A DNA stretch of 64,000 bases. Origin: Zooshikella harenae (GTDB lineage: Bacteria; Pseudomonadota; Gammaproteobacteria; Pseudomonadales; Zooshikellaceae). Each line of letters opens with the position of its first letter. The first letter of the stretch is position 1. The notes under the pieces are model-generated. The model was given only the letters and a program-made list of their open reading frames with translations. It did no database searches and had not been told where the DNA came from. Shown here piece after piece: positions 20,253 to 30,659 of this stretch. The stretch spans positions 1 to 64,000 of the forward strand of contig NZ_JAGSOY010000004.1 in NCBI RefSeq assembly GCF_018837975.1. The letters run 5' to 3'. The position numbers and the translations under genes are program-made.

Positions 20253-21167
20253 CTAAGGCATATCATCAACAATTTCTTCCTTCTCAGGTGGTAATAAGTC
20301 TTCCCTACTGATTTTCATTGCAATAAGCACATTTGCTGCAACATAAATAGAAGAGTATGTACCAATAACGACCCCAACAATCAGTGCAAGTGAAAAGCTT
20401 TGTAATGATTCACCCGCAAATAATGCTAATGCAATTAACACCAAAAGTGTTGTGATCGAAGTTATCAAGGTTCTGCCTAGCGTTTGTGTCAATGAGTAAT
20501 TAATCACTCCTACAGGTGTTGCTGAGTGCATAACACGAAAGTTCTCACGAATACGATCAGAGACCACAATCGTATCATTCAGCGAGTAACCAATGACGGC
20601 CAAAATAGCGGCAAGTACTGTTAAATCAAAGGTAAAGCCTGTGACGGCAAAAAAGCCCAAAGTGATAATCACATCGTGAATCAAGGCTAAAACAGCACCT
20701 AAAGCAAACTTTAACTGAAAGCGTAAGGCAATATAGACCAACACTACAGCTAAAGCCAACAGCATCGCTAGTCCACCTTTTTCCCGCAACTCCTCACCGA
20801 CTTGAGGTCCAACAAACTCCACACGGTGTAACTCAACGGGCCCAGCAGAAGCCTTTGATAAGACTTCTGCAACTTTGTCGCCTTGCTTGGGATTATCACC
20901 TGGCAAACGAACCAAAATATCCGTCGCTGATCCATACTCTTGCACAGTTGCCTGATCATAACCTGCTTCTTTTAATTGCTCACGGATATCATCAAGGCGA
21001 ATGGGTTTATTGTAGCCCAGCTCAATCAGCGTTCCGCCCGTAAAATCCAAACCATACTGCAGGTTATTTACAATCAGTGAGCCAATTGAACCAATTATTA
21101 GTGCTAACGAAAAAATAACCGCCACCACCCGAGCATTCATAAACTGAATGACACGATCATTGTTCAT
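20253..21167 (-). CDS. secF: Protein-export membrane protein SecF
   Basis: Partner of SecD in the accessory complex that uses the proton gradient to complete Sec translocation. Six transmembrane segments are visible, with the periplasmic P1 domain after the first (GLDFTGGTLIELGYNKPI). 304 residues from the ATG at 21165-21167, whose ribosome site AGGAT lies upstream; an in-frame ATG five codons earlier overlaps that site. Follows secD by 24 bp. Confidence 0.96.
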   Translation of the reverse strand: MNNDRVIQFMNARVVAVIFSLALIIGSIGSLIVNNLQYGLDFTGGTLIELGYNKPIRLDDIREQLKEAGYDQATVQEYGSATDILVRLPGDNPKQGDKVAEVLSKASAGPVELHRVEFVGPQVGEELREKGGLAMLLALAVVLVYIALRFQLKFALGAVLALIHDVIITLGFFAVTGFTFDLTVLAAILAVIGYSLNDTIVVSDRIRENFRVMHSATPVGVINYSLTQTLGRTLITSITTLLVLIALALFAGESLQSFSLALIVGVVIGTYSSIYVAANVLIAMKISREDLLPPEKEEIVDDMP

Positions 21168-21191
21168 AGTAGTTATCCTCATGCTGGCTGA

Positions 21192-23054
21192 TTAAATCCA
21201 TAGTTTGTTCAACTGCTTACCACCAAGGAACATATTGACCATCGCACGCGAGAACAAAACCGCGGTAAATAGCGAGGTCACAATCCCTATCGCCAAGGTT
21301 ACCGCAAAACCCTGTACAGGCCCTGTACCAACAGAGAGTAAAATAATGGCTACAATAAATGTCGTAATATTCGCGTCGAGGATTGCCACAAATGCTCGGT
21401 TATATCCCTCATGAATTGCTTGTTGAGGGGAAAGCCCTTGTACCAGCTCTTCTTTAATCCTTGAGAAAATAAGCACATTAGCATCGACGGCCATCCCCAC
21501 CGTTAACACAATTCCTGCGATACCAGGCAAAGTCAATGTGGCTGAAAACATCGATAAAACAGCTATGAGTAAAACAAGGTTAAACGTCAATGCAATATTG
21601 GCAAAGACACCAAACACTTTGTAGTACACCAGCATAAAGACTAGTACCAGTGCAAACCCTACGGCAACAGATTGAAAGCCCATTTCAATATTAGCTTTTC
21701 CTAAACTTGGACCAATCGTACGTTCTTCTACAAAGTACATGGGAGCCGCTAGTGCACCTGCCCGAAGTAGCAGCGCTAACTCAGAAGACTCAGCAACACT
21801 ATCTAACCCAGTAATTCGAAACTGCGTATTAAGTGCACTCTGCACTGTTGCCAAACTTATAATATGCTTTTCTTCCCGGAAAGACTGCTTCATTTCAGTC
21901 ACTTCTTTGCCATTAACGACCTTCGTAACTTCTTTGGGAGGAAGAGGCTTTTGCTCAATAAAGACAACTGCCATGCGGCGTCCAATATTATAGCGCGTTG
22001 CCCGGTTCATTAGATCTCCACCATTACCATTTAAGGTAATATTGACTTGTGGCCGACCATTTTCATCAAAGCTGGCAGACGCATCAGAAACGAGATCACC
22101 AGTTAAAATAACTTCGCGCTCTACATTGGCAGGTGGATTTTTATCATCCCTAAACCGAAACTGCTCAGTTGCAGTTGAGTCAGCTTTCGCTTCCATACGA
22201 AACTCAAGGTTTGCCGTTTTTCCGATAATATTTTTGGCTTGAGCAGTATCTTGAACACCAGGCAACTCAACAACGATTCTATTCCTACCTTGTCGCTGAA
22301 CTAATGGCTCAGACACACCTAGCTCATTGACCCTATTGCGAAGAGATGTCAAATTTTGCTTTATCGCATAATCTTCAATTTCCATTAACCTAGCTTCAGC
22401 AAAGTTATAAGCCAGTAGATACTTATCACCGTCATCAACTACATGAGTCGTCAGCTCATTATGTTCAGCTTTAACCATACGCTCAGCTTTATCACGGTCA
22501 GCTGCAGAGCGAAATGCCAACTGATGTGTTTTGTCATTCAAGATAGGCGCATTTCGATAGCGAATACCTTCTTTACGCAACATTGTACGTATTTCACTAT
22601 CCAGTACTTTTAAACGAGACTCCACAGCTTTATTCATATCCACTTCAAGTAAGAAGTGAACACCACCACTTAAATCCAAGCCCAACTTCATTGGCTCTGC
22701 ACCAATAGACGAAAGCCATTCTGGGGTTGTGGGTGCTAAGTTCAAAGCGACAATATAATCCATGCCTAACTGGTCATGGAGAAAAGACTTCGCCATCGCC
22801 TGATTATCCATTTCGGTCAGACGAACAAGTAAATTGTTGTCTCCGAGTTCAACAGCTTTGAAGGGGATTTTTGCTTCTTCAAGAATTTGCTTGGTCCGCT
22901 CAACTAACTGTTCATTGACAGTTACTGAGCGGCTATTGCTACGAATTTGTATGGCTGGATCAGCGGGATATAAATTTGGTAATGCATAAATACCGCCTAC
23001 CACAATAACAAACACAATAAGCAAGTACTTCCACAGTGGGTACTTATTGAGCAT
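21192..23054 (-). CDS. secD: Protein-export membrane protein SecD
   Basis: Large subunit of SecDF. One N-terminal membrane segment, a big periplasmic region (DLSGGVHFLLEVDM marks its start), then five C-terminal membrane segments with the conserved GIVLTVGMAVDANVLIFSRIKEEL. 620 residues starting MLNKYPLWKYLLIV at 23054; upstream in-frame codons are not family-like. Operon yajC-secD-secF is canonical. Confidence 0.96.
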   Translation of the reverse strand: MLNKYPLWKYLLIVFVIVVGGIYALPNLYPADPAIQIRSNSRSVTVNEQLVERTKQILEEAKIPFKAVELGDNNLLVRLTEMDNQAMAKSFLHDQLGMDYIVALNLAPTTPEWLSSIGAEPMKLGLDLSGGVHFLLEVDMNKAVESRLKVLDSEIRTMLRKEGIRYRNAPILNDKTHQLAFRSAADRDKAERMVKAEHNELTTHVVDDGDKYLLAYNFAEARLMEIEDYAIKQNLTSLRNRVNELGVSEPLVQRQGRNRIVVELPGVQDTAQAKNIIGKTANLEFRMEAKADSTATEQFRFRDDKNPPANVEREVILTGDLVSDASASFDENGRPQVNITLNGNGGDLMNRATRYNIGRRMAVVFIEQKPLPPKEVTKVVNGKEVTEMKQSFREEKHIISLATVQSALNTQFRITGLDSVAESSELALLLRAGALAAPMYFVEERTIGPSLGKANIEMGFQSVAVGFALVLVFMLVYYKVFGVFANIALTFNLVLLIAVLSMFSATLTLPGIAGIVLTVGMAVDANVLIFSRIKEELVQGLSPQQAIHEGYNRAFVAILDANITTFIVAIILLSVGTGPVQGFAVTLAIGIVTSLFTAVLFSRAMVNMFLGGKQLNKLWI

Positions 23055-23139
23055 GGCTGTGCCCTGTTCCTTTTGGTTAACAAACATGTCAGGGCACACA
23101 ACACTAATCAGTTATTACACAAGCCCTGACGAGTGATGA

Positions 23140-23472
23140 TTAAATGGCTTTGATAGTACCTTTAGGCAAACTAGCCACAATTGCAGCCTTTTGGAAATTA
23201 AGCTGGGTATTATCATTAACTTGTAGTGTGATAAATTCATCAGACACTTTGGTGATCTTGCCAATAATGCCACCATTTGTTACCACCTCATCTCCTTTCT
23301 GGAGCTGAGATAACATTTGCTTATGCTCTTTTGCCTTTTTCTGTTGCGGTCTGATTAAAAGAAAATAAAAGATGGCGAAAAAGCCAACCATCATTAACGT
23401 TGTCACCCAACTACCACCAGCAGGCTGACCCGCTGCAGCATCTGCAAATGCTTGTTCAATAAACAAACTCAT
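23140..23472 (-). CDS. yajC: Preprotein translocase subunit YajC
   Basis: Small membrane protein bound to SecDF. One transmembrane segment (about residues 22-42), then FLLIRPQQKKAKEHKQML, the family signature, and a small soluble domain. 110 residues. Sits between tgt and secD as in most gammaproteobacteria. Confidence 0.96.
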   Translation of the reverse strand: MSLFIEQAFADAAAGQPAGGSWVTTLMMVGFFAIFYFLLIRPQQKKAKEHKQMLSQLQKGDEVVTNGGIIGKITKVSDEFITLQVNDNTQLNFQKAAIVASLPKGTIKAI

Positions 23473-23543
23473 GCAATAAACTCCTCAACATTCACTATGT
23501 CAAAACCAAAAAAAACTAGCCAAATCATGCCAAACCGAAGCAA

Positions 23544-24713
<1,170 letters not shown>

Positions 24714-24721
24714 TCAACAGT

Positions 24722-25756
24722 TTACGCATTTCTGCGGCTTAACAGCATAGCATCACCATAGCTAAAAAAACGATATTGCTCTGCTACCGCTATTTGATAG
24801 CCTTGCATGATGTGCTCAAAGCCTGCAAATGCAGATACTAACATCAGCAGTGTTGATTCTGGCAGATGAAAGTTAGTAACCATTAGGTCAACACATTGAA
24901 ACTGATAGCCAGGGTAAATAAAAATATCAGTTTCCCCATGGTAAGGCTGAATATGCCCTGAACGTGCTGCCGTTTCTAACGACCTTACTGTTGTAGTTCC
25001 CACAGCTATCACTCGTCCGCCTCGGGCTTTTGTTGCTGTTATTTGGTCACAAACAGTTTGGCTTACTTCAAGGTACTCACTGTGCATTTTGTGCTCAGCA
25101 AGTGTTTCAACCCTAACAGGTTGAAATGTCCCTGCTCCTACATGAAGGGTCACAAAGGCTTTTTCAACCCCCTTGGCCGTTAATTTGTCGAACAGAGCCT
25201 GATCGAAGTGTAAACCAGCCGTTGGTGCCGCCACTGCTCCAGCAGCTCGGCTATATACTGTTTGGTAACGATCTCGATCAATTTGCGCATCATCACGATC
25301 AATATAAGGTGGTAGCGGGATATGCCCAATCTTATCCAACAGAGTTAATACAGGCTGATCCCCAAAAAAACGGAGTAAAAAAAGATCACCTTCCCTTCGC
25401 TCCATTTCAGCTTGTATACCTTCATCAAAACAGAGTCGTGTTCCTGGCTTAGGTGCCTTACTTGCGCGCACATGCGCTAACACTGATTGCTGATCGTCCA
25501 GAATACGCTCAACTAATACCTCAACTTTGCCCCCCGTGGCTTTGGCACCATAGAGCCTTGCAGGGATAACTTTTGTATCATTCAGTACAAGTAAGTCTCC
25601 AGGCTGCATGTGGTCAGCAATATCAATGAATGACTTATGTTCAATTGAACCAGAGTTACCATCAAGCACCAAGAGACGGCTTGCAGAACGCTGGTCTGTA
25701 GGGTAGCGAGCAATCTGCTCTGCAGGTAATTCAAAACTGAAATCTTTAACGCGCAT
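24722..25756 (-). CDS. queA: S-adenosylmethionine:tRNA ribosyltransferase-isomerase
   Basis: Adds the cyclopentane-diol precursor from SAM to preQ1 in tRNA to form epoxyqueuosine. Family signatures: N-terminal [29 protein letters not shown], the region [14 protein letters not shown], and [13 protein letters not shown]. 344 residues from the ATG at 25754-25756. Immediately upstream of tgt in the same direction, and 200 bp from the divergent tRNA-Leu gene. Confidence 0.95.
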   Translation of the reverse strand: MRVKDFSFELPAEQIARYPTDQRSASRLLVLDGNSGSIEHKSFIDIADHMQPGDLLVLNDTKVIPARLYGAKATGGKVEVLVERILDDQQSVLAHVRASKAPKPGTRLCFDEGIQAEMERREGDLFLLRFFGDQPVLTLLDKIGHIPLPPYIDRDDAQIDRDRYQTVYSRAAGAVAAPTAGLHFDQALFDKLTAKGVEKAFVTLHVGAGTFQPVRVETLAEHKMHSEYLEVSQTVCDQITATKARGGRVIAVGTTTVRSLETAARSGHIQPYHGETDIFIYPGYQFQCVDLMVTNFHLPESTLLMLVSAFAGFEHIMQGYQIAVAEQYRFFSYGDAMLLSRRNA

Positions 25757-25910
25757 AGTATTCAATTAAACCGCAAAAAGCGGCTATTTTAACGGAAATA
25801 GTTTTTTGAGACATTAACTTTATCAAGACACTCGACGTACAGCACTGTTTAAATTCTAAACAGGCAACTGATTTAATTTGCTTTTTCTGTCTTCCCTTAA
25901 TTTAAAAGCA

Positions 25911-25938
25911 TTGACCTTCGCAATAGGTTTGCTATACT
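25911..25938 (+). promoter_or_regulatory. Sigma-70 promoter of tRNA-Leu
   Basis: TTGACC (25911-25916) and TATACT (25933-25938), spacer 16 bp, 14 bp before the tRNA. It is followed by a GC-rich GCGCCGC discriminator region, as is usual for stable-RNA promoters. Confidence 0.7.
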
Positions 25939-25952
25939 GCGCCGCACGTTTA

Positions 25953-26039
25953 GCCCGGGTGGCGAAATTGGTAGACGCAGGGGATTCAAAATCCCCCGCC
26001 TTTGCGGGTGTGTCGGTTCGAGTCCGACCCCGGGCACCA
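25953..26039 (+). tRNA. tRNA-Leu (CAA)
   Basis: 87-nt class II tRNA with CCA encoded. The acceptor stem GCCCGGG pairs with CCCGGGC. The anticodon stem GGGGA/TCCCC encloses TTCAAAA with anticodon CAA, which reads UUG codons. There is a long variable arm (CGCCTTTGCGGG region) and a standard T arm GGTTCGAGTCC. In Pseudomonas too a tRNA-Leu follows queA, so the position is ancestral. Confidence 0.95.
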
Positions 26040-26082
26040 TCGCCAAATACTTAATACCCCTGATCTCTTATTAGTTCAACTC

Positions 26083-26108
26083 AGCTTTTTTTCTTTAAAA
26101 AGCTTTTA
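26083..26108 (+). terminator. Possible terminator of tRNA-Leu
   Basis: Inverted repeat AGCTTTTT (26083-26090) with AAAAAGCT (26097-26104), followed by TTT. The stem is short and AT-rich, so only moderately convincing. Confidence 0.4.
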
Positions 26109-26234
26109 GCTATCTGCCATTAAAAGATCCTTTATCAGTCAACTTCTCTCTCTTTAAGTGTCAGTGTCCTCACCCTTCATTATTGAAAATTCAGCTAAGA
26201 ATGATCTAAGAGCTTTACTCTCTCTTTGCACATT

Positions 26235-26263
26235 TTGACACGCCTCAGATAACGAAATAAAAC
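26235..26263 (+). promoter_or_regulatory. Possible promoter for the small ORF at 26361
   Basis: Perfect -35 TTGACA (26235-26240), 17-bp spacer, and a 4/6 -10 box TAAAAC (26258-26263). It is about 100 bp upstream of the ATG of the 50-residue frame that follows. Confidence 0.3.
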
Positions 26264-26360
26264 CCTTAGTATCAACCTCTAATACCTCATTTAACACAGT
26301 TTAACCTTTATCTCTCATCCATTAATCTCCTTTTCAACATTCACCAAAGGAGGTTTTCAG

Positions 26361-26513
26361 ATGTTTTCAACACTCTCATATTTTCCAGAACTCCCGCATT
26401 TAATCAATTACCCCCAGACATTGTCGCCATTATGTAATACAGGTTTTCTGTTATTCTCTGGATTAGCTTTGCTTGGCATTACAGCACTTTCAATAGCGAT
26501 AATAAAACAGTAA
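26361..26513 (+). CDS. Small single-pass membrane protein (50 aa), unknown
   Basis: Reading frame of 50 codons plus TAA. It begins MFSTLSYFPELPHLINYPQT and is followed by a hydrophobic run (about residues 28-48, GFLLFSGLALLGITALSIAI) ending IKQ. The ATG is preceded by AAAGGAGG (26347-26354), one of the strongest ribosome sites in the window, at ideal spacing. The predicted topology is one membrane span with a very short charged C-terminus. I do not recognise the family. It lies between tRNA-Leu and a decayed chemoreceptor, in DNA that is otherwise non-coding. The strong Shine-Dalgarno is the main evidence; conservation would have to confirm it. Confidence 0.5.
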   Translation: MFSTLSYFPELPHLINYPQTLSPLCNTGFLLFSGLALLGITALSIAIIKQ

Positions 26514-26948
26514 TCGACAATAAATACATTTACCTAAGTGGATGGTATTACGCATTAAAGAATCACACTATGTAACTATTGACGTATCTAATTAGCGTAC
26601 TAATTTTATTATTAAGCTGTCTTAATAAGGATATTAATTATAGCCACTCTCAAATGGATAATTATTTCTTTGTGATATTAGTATAAATTTCGCCTTTATT
26701 TTTATTGAGTCACACCATGGAAAGCATCGAAAACTAGCGTTACAAATAATATGTTTAATGCGGCAATAAAGGGTAAAGGTCATCAATCATTAACCAACTT
26801 TCCCCCACTCTATTAAAATAACAATATCAGATAGTTATTTTAACCCATTACTCTTTCTTTCAAGCTTTTTACTTTGTATTTACACAGCACATATTTATTT
26901 TCCAACCTTTCCACACATTTTTTGTCAAAAACAGACACTGAAAAATAG
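26514..26948. other. AT-rich non-coding stretch
   Basis: 435 bp between the small ORF and the chemoreceptor remnant. No frame of plausible length, no RNA signature and no strong inverted repeat seen. Confidence 0.5.
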
Positions 26949-28310
26949 TTATTGCAAAGTAAACTTATTCACGAGTTGTCTTAACGTTTTGACAATATCA
27001 TACAACGCCGATGATACATCAGAAGTATGCGCGGCTTCCTGAGCTGTACTGATACTTTCCTGCTTCATACTGCTAACATGCTCAGCCATATTGATAGCCA
27101 CTTTATTCTACACTTCTGCAGTTACCTGATTGTTTAATACAGAAATTACGGAAATCTGCTTTGCAATCTGTTCCAGTGTATCACTGTTTTTTTTCAACCT
27201 GCTCCACAGTCAAGCTAACCAGTGAACTGGACTCTTCCATTGATACTGTAATTGATGAGATTCGTTACTGTAAGCCCTACATGCTGCTATCTCTTTGGCT
27301 GAACCCTGGTTTTTGGCCGCAAAAGCCCTTACCTCCTCAGCCACAACGGCAAAACCACGACCGGACTCTCCAGCACGAGCAGCTTCAATTGCTGCATTTA
27401 ATGCTAATAAGTTATTCTGATAGATGGCCTAAATCCTCAATTTCTGCCTGCAACTTGCTTACTCAACGATTCTTGCTCAACAGCAGCAGCCTGAGTCTGC
27501 CTCGCCAACTGTGAGACTTGGTCATCATTATCATCCAGTTGCTCTGTAGTCGAAGTCACTTTATACCCAAGCCTGCTTGAAAAGACTCAAGCAAACGGTT
27601 TATAGCAGCTCCCAACATACCAATTTCATCACAACCATGCCGTTTAACTCGCTCATTGAGTAATGCTTTTTCAGCAATCACTATTACTTGCTCAGCCTGT
27701 AATTTCAGTGTTCGTATAATATTACAGTGGATTAAAAACACGATAAGTAGTAAGCCCACACCAAAAAGTACACATAACCAAGCTGTTGCATTCAACACAT
27801 GTTGCTGAACCTGCCCATACAGGCTTGCCAGAGAATAAGTCACTCTAACAGCCCCCAATACAGTTCCTTCCTCAACAGAATGACAGCCTGAACAATTATG
27901 AAGTTTGTGCGACCACAGGCTTAATGACGAGCTCGCTCACCTTGATGTTGATTAATAAGCAACTTGTAGCTAACCAGCAATGCCTTTTTTATCAAGTGCA
28001 TCTTTAATTGCTTCAGAGCGTTGTCCTGCTCCAAATTGCTTATTTAAGCTCGGTGATCGGATCAGCCTGGCATCCACAATATTTGGTTGTTGCAAAATAC
28101 GCTCTTGTAACAACTGACGGTTATTGATAGTTCCCATGACCATCATCATGTTCAGACTATCGAAATAACTATCAGCAGCCTGTAGCGCTTGTTGCTGTAC
28201 AAGCGCTTCACCCAGTTTTTTTCTGTAAGTTAGTCAGCCAAAGAGTAGCCACAAGTACAATCATAAAACCCCCACCGATCTATCTCCCTGCTACATAGCC
28301 CATTTAACAT
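26949..28310 (-). pseudogene. Decayed methyl-accepting chemotaxis protein with haem-c-type sensor motif
   Basis: Reading the minus strand through several frameshifts and stops recovers a chemoreceptor. The start is near 28310, then a first membrane segment (IVLVATLWLTN). A periplasmic sensor follows with NRQLLQERILQQPNIVDARL, PSLNKQFGAGQRSEAIKDAL and KPVVAQTS. Next is NCSGCHSVEEGTVLGAVRVT (CxxCH, covalent haem signature) and a second membrane segment plus HAMP (27556-27858). The signalling hairpin [20 protein letters not shown] (about 27345-27415) precedes an end at Leu-Gln-stop at 26949. At least four disruptions are needed, and the signalling domain is shorter than normal, so internal deletion is also likely. 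Family call is firm; function is lost. Confidence 0.8.
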
Positions 28311-28875
28311 TTCTTATACTTAGACGTTTGCTACTCCTTGCAAAAGGTCAACTTGAACCCAAAAAAGGTAAGTCATTGCTTTACCTCAGTTTGATTAACG
28401 CTAACCACAACCCATAGTGCGAACGACTGCTAGCCTCTTTCTCTTCCAACTCTGCATTAAAAGTAGAATTAACAATACTCTCTGTCTAATTTTGAGTGAG
28501 CTTACCATTTAGTGTAAAAATATTAATAATAAAAAAGCACCTGTAAATTCAAACTTAATTACAGCCAACATACGCTTTAAACATACTAACAATCGAAATA
28601 TAGTGAAGAATGAAAATACGAAAGAAGCTAAAAGATACGCCTAGTTAAACTGTGAATCAGGCACACTTTTAAGGTTATCATTTACAGTACAATTAGTTCA
28701 CATAGATAGCATAGACTCTGTCACTCGAGTGGTGGAAATTTTATCCAACAAGCATTTTTTCTTTCGACAAGATAGTGTTTTCCTAAATGCATAGTCGACA
28801 TTCAGCACAGTTTTCATGCTTATTTGATAAAACATATTTCAAGCATCAACATAATAGGCGATAAAGATAACTTCT
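28311..28875. other. Non-coding or heavily decayed region upstream of the chemoreceptor remnant
   Basis: No intact gene. On the minus strand short hydrophobic and charged fragments can be read (for example LKIRQRVLLIL near 28490-28520 and FNAELEEKEASSRSHYGLWL near 28425-28490). They may be remains of a second membrane sensor, but the frames are broken and I cannot name it. Confidence 0.3.
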
Positions 28876-29049
28876 ATGGAAAGCAAAAAAACAGTTTCCA
28901 ACAAGGAATCAAAAGCTAACTACCACGAAGATCAAGTTTGTTTTCGGCATGGTATTTACCGAGCACAGCCCCCAAATAAAACAACTAACAAAAATCCTAC
29001 TTTTATTAACACTATTATCAGATCTGTTACAAATTGGCTAAAAAAATAA
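28876..29049 (+). CDS. Possible small basic protein (57 aa), unknown
   Basis: Frame of 57 codons from ATG 28876 to TAA 29047-29049, starting MESKKTVSNKESKANYHEDQ. It contains CFRHGIYRAQPPNKTTNKNP and ends with an amphipathic TIIRSVTNWLKK. Predicted strongly basic. The ribosome site is weak. No family recognised. It lies in otherwise empty AT-rich DNA, so it may be spurious. Confidence 0.25.
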   Translation: MESKKTVSNKESKANYHEDQVCFRHGIYRAQPPNKTTNKNPTFINTIIRSVTNWLKK

Positions 29050-29280
29050 AGTTAACCGCTTAAATTTGAAATATCTCACAAATATTTTTTTCTTACTGAC
29101 CTTACTAATTACATACAGACATCTACAATTAACAAAAAATAACTCTATACTTGTAATAAAATAGCTTTTCAAGACTTTATTCACGTTATTTATGCGACAA
29201 TTCGTTATCATTAATCTGGACCATTTGAAATAAAAACACTAATTTTTAACACAATCCAACTTCGAAATTGCGCATAAATC

Positions 29281-29700
29281 ATGGAACATTCAGAATTACT
29301 CAGCACATTTAAAGCGATTATTGGTAACAGCTACTCCGGCTGGCATGATGAAAATATGTATGCCGCAGCCCGGTTTCTACAAAATTTGTCTCCAGAAGAT
29401 AGAGACTTTTTAGCTAATACTATTTTAAATAAACCTAAATACTGGCAAGAGCGTATTGCAAAAGTAATGCATCAAGCCACTTACAACGAACGCATCACAA
29501 TCCTTACACGACTTCTTCATTCGCAATATCTTGACGTAGCCCTCATTGCTGCATCTGCTTTGGAAAAAGCACAAGCTGTGCTTGAAGAAGATGAGAAAAA
29601 ACGGGTAGCTGAAATTCTAAGTGGCTTACATTTACACCCACACCATATGGGCTACTATTCTCAGCTTGAAGGTTTCCTAGAACGCCTCGAAAGAGCCTAA
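29281..29700 (+). CDS. Hypothetical helical protein (139 aa)
   Basis: Intact 139-residue frame, all-helical in appearance, with a repeat-like pattern (RFLQNLSPEDRDFLANTILN, ERITILTRLLHSQYLDVALI, AAsALEKAQAVLEEDEKKRV) suggestive of HEAT-type repeats. Low cysteine content, no signal peptide or membrane segment, so cytoplasmic. The C-terminus carries LHLHPHH. No ribosome site is obvious. It stands alone, with a converging KilA-N-like gene downstream. Family not recognised and no function proposed. Confidence 0.5.
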   Translation: MEHSELLSTFKAIIGNSYSGWHDENMYAAARFLQNLSPEDRDFLANTILNKPKYWQERIAKVMHQATYNERITILTRLLHSQYLDVALIAASALEKAQAVLEEDEKKRVAEILSGLHLHPHHMGYYSQLEGFLERLERA

Positions 29701-29809
29701 GGTTCTTTCGAGGGAATTAGGCAATAGAATAGTCACTGCAAAGAAGCAGGAATTAGGAGTAATGTCAGTCTTGAACAGTTAACACTTTAAGACCATTACC
29801 AATAATTGC

Positions 29810-30214
29810 CTAACTAATTAGCACTCGCTCTTTTTCTACTGCAGCAATAAATGCATGTGCGGCTTCAACGGGGTCAGTCACTTCTTTTGCTGTATGTCCC
29901 CTTGCATGGTCAAACTCTAGTAGCAGATTAATGACTTCAATGCCATATTCTGCATCTACCCAACTAGCATACATTTGAGCTAGCTCACTTTTGGCGTAAG
30001 AAAGACCTTCACAGGAGCTTACCAGACTATCTACACTTGTTGACATCTCTAAGCTCATTTCTATTAAAGTCTGCTGAGTCGCTTTTTCTTGCAGCCAGCA
30101 GGACGGAGACAGGTTAGTGTCAACACCTGATGCCAGCCATAAATCATCTAAACAAACTCCCTGCTCATTCACTCTAATGGGTATATTTCTTAAACTAAGC
30201 ATCAATGTGTCCAT
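29810..30214 (-). CDS. KilA-N domain protein (134 aa)
   Basis: Small protein whose middle resembles the KilA-N DNA-binding domain of phage and large DNA viruses. It starts with a beta-rich IPIRVNEQGVCLDDLWLASG. It continues with SPSCWLQEKATQQTLIEM and the characteristic SELAQMYASWVDAEYGIEVI helix. The glycine-rich part usually before that helix is degenerate (SSCEGLSYAK). No second domain follows, so it is either a short form or a remnant of a phage gene. The ATG at 30212-30214 has GAAAGG just upstream. Together with the tRNA gene and decayed DNA it hints at a past insertion zone. Confidence 0.55.
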   Translation of the reverse strand: MDTLMLSLRNIPIRVNEQGVCLDDLWLASGVDTNLSPSCWLQEKATQQTLIEMSLEMSTSVDSLVSSCEGLSYAKSELAQMYASWVDAEYGIEVINLLLEFDHARGHTAKEVTDPVEAAHAFIAAVEKERVLIS

Positions 30215-30659
30215 AACCTTTCGTCACAACAATAAAGTGATACGATTAAAATAATAAACTTGTTTTATTTCAAGTGTTACACACCATCCAAATTATCTGC
30301 ATACTATTTAATCACTGGCGATGTGATTACAAATCAACACACAACACATAAAATTTGTTAATATAGTCGACTTGGGGTTAACCATAAAAGTAAGCCCTCC
30401 TTTTTTATTTCTGAGGTGCTTTTAGCAAAGAAAGCGGCTACTTCCCCATTTTGAGTGCCACTTGAGCTTGAGAGCCATTTAAAAAGTAACATAGATTCTG
30501 CAAGTAGGGTTAAAACGTCTTTACCTGCATAAAATGCACTCACTAAAGCGGTTAGATTTTTAACGGGTCTGTAAGACGCTTAAAGCCTAAAAGTACTATT
30601 TGGTGGGTATACACAACAGGTAATGCTAATAACAACCACTAGAAAGTTAGTTAATATCT
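30215..30659. other. Intergenic region KilA-N / RDD gene
   Basis: 445 bp with no confident gene. A 61-codon minus-strand frame (30358-30543, GTG start) has hydrophobic stretches but no ribosome site or recognisable family. A small inverted repeat AATCAC-N7-GTGATT lies at about 30310-30328, upstream of the KilA-N gene. Confidence 0.35.

Noticed and set aside
27161-27514. 117-codon plus-strand frame
   Set aside because: Antisense to the chemoreceptor remnant, which explains the sequence on the other strand.
30358-30543. 61-codon minus-strand frame
   Set aside because: GTG start without ribosome site, no motif, in the middle of a spacer; described only as part of the gap.
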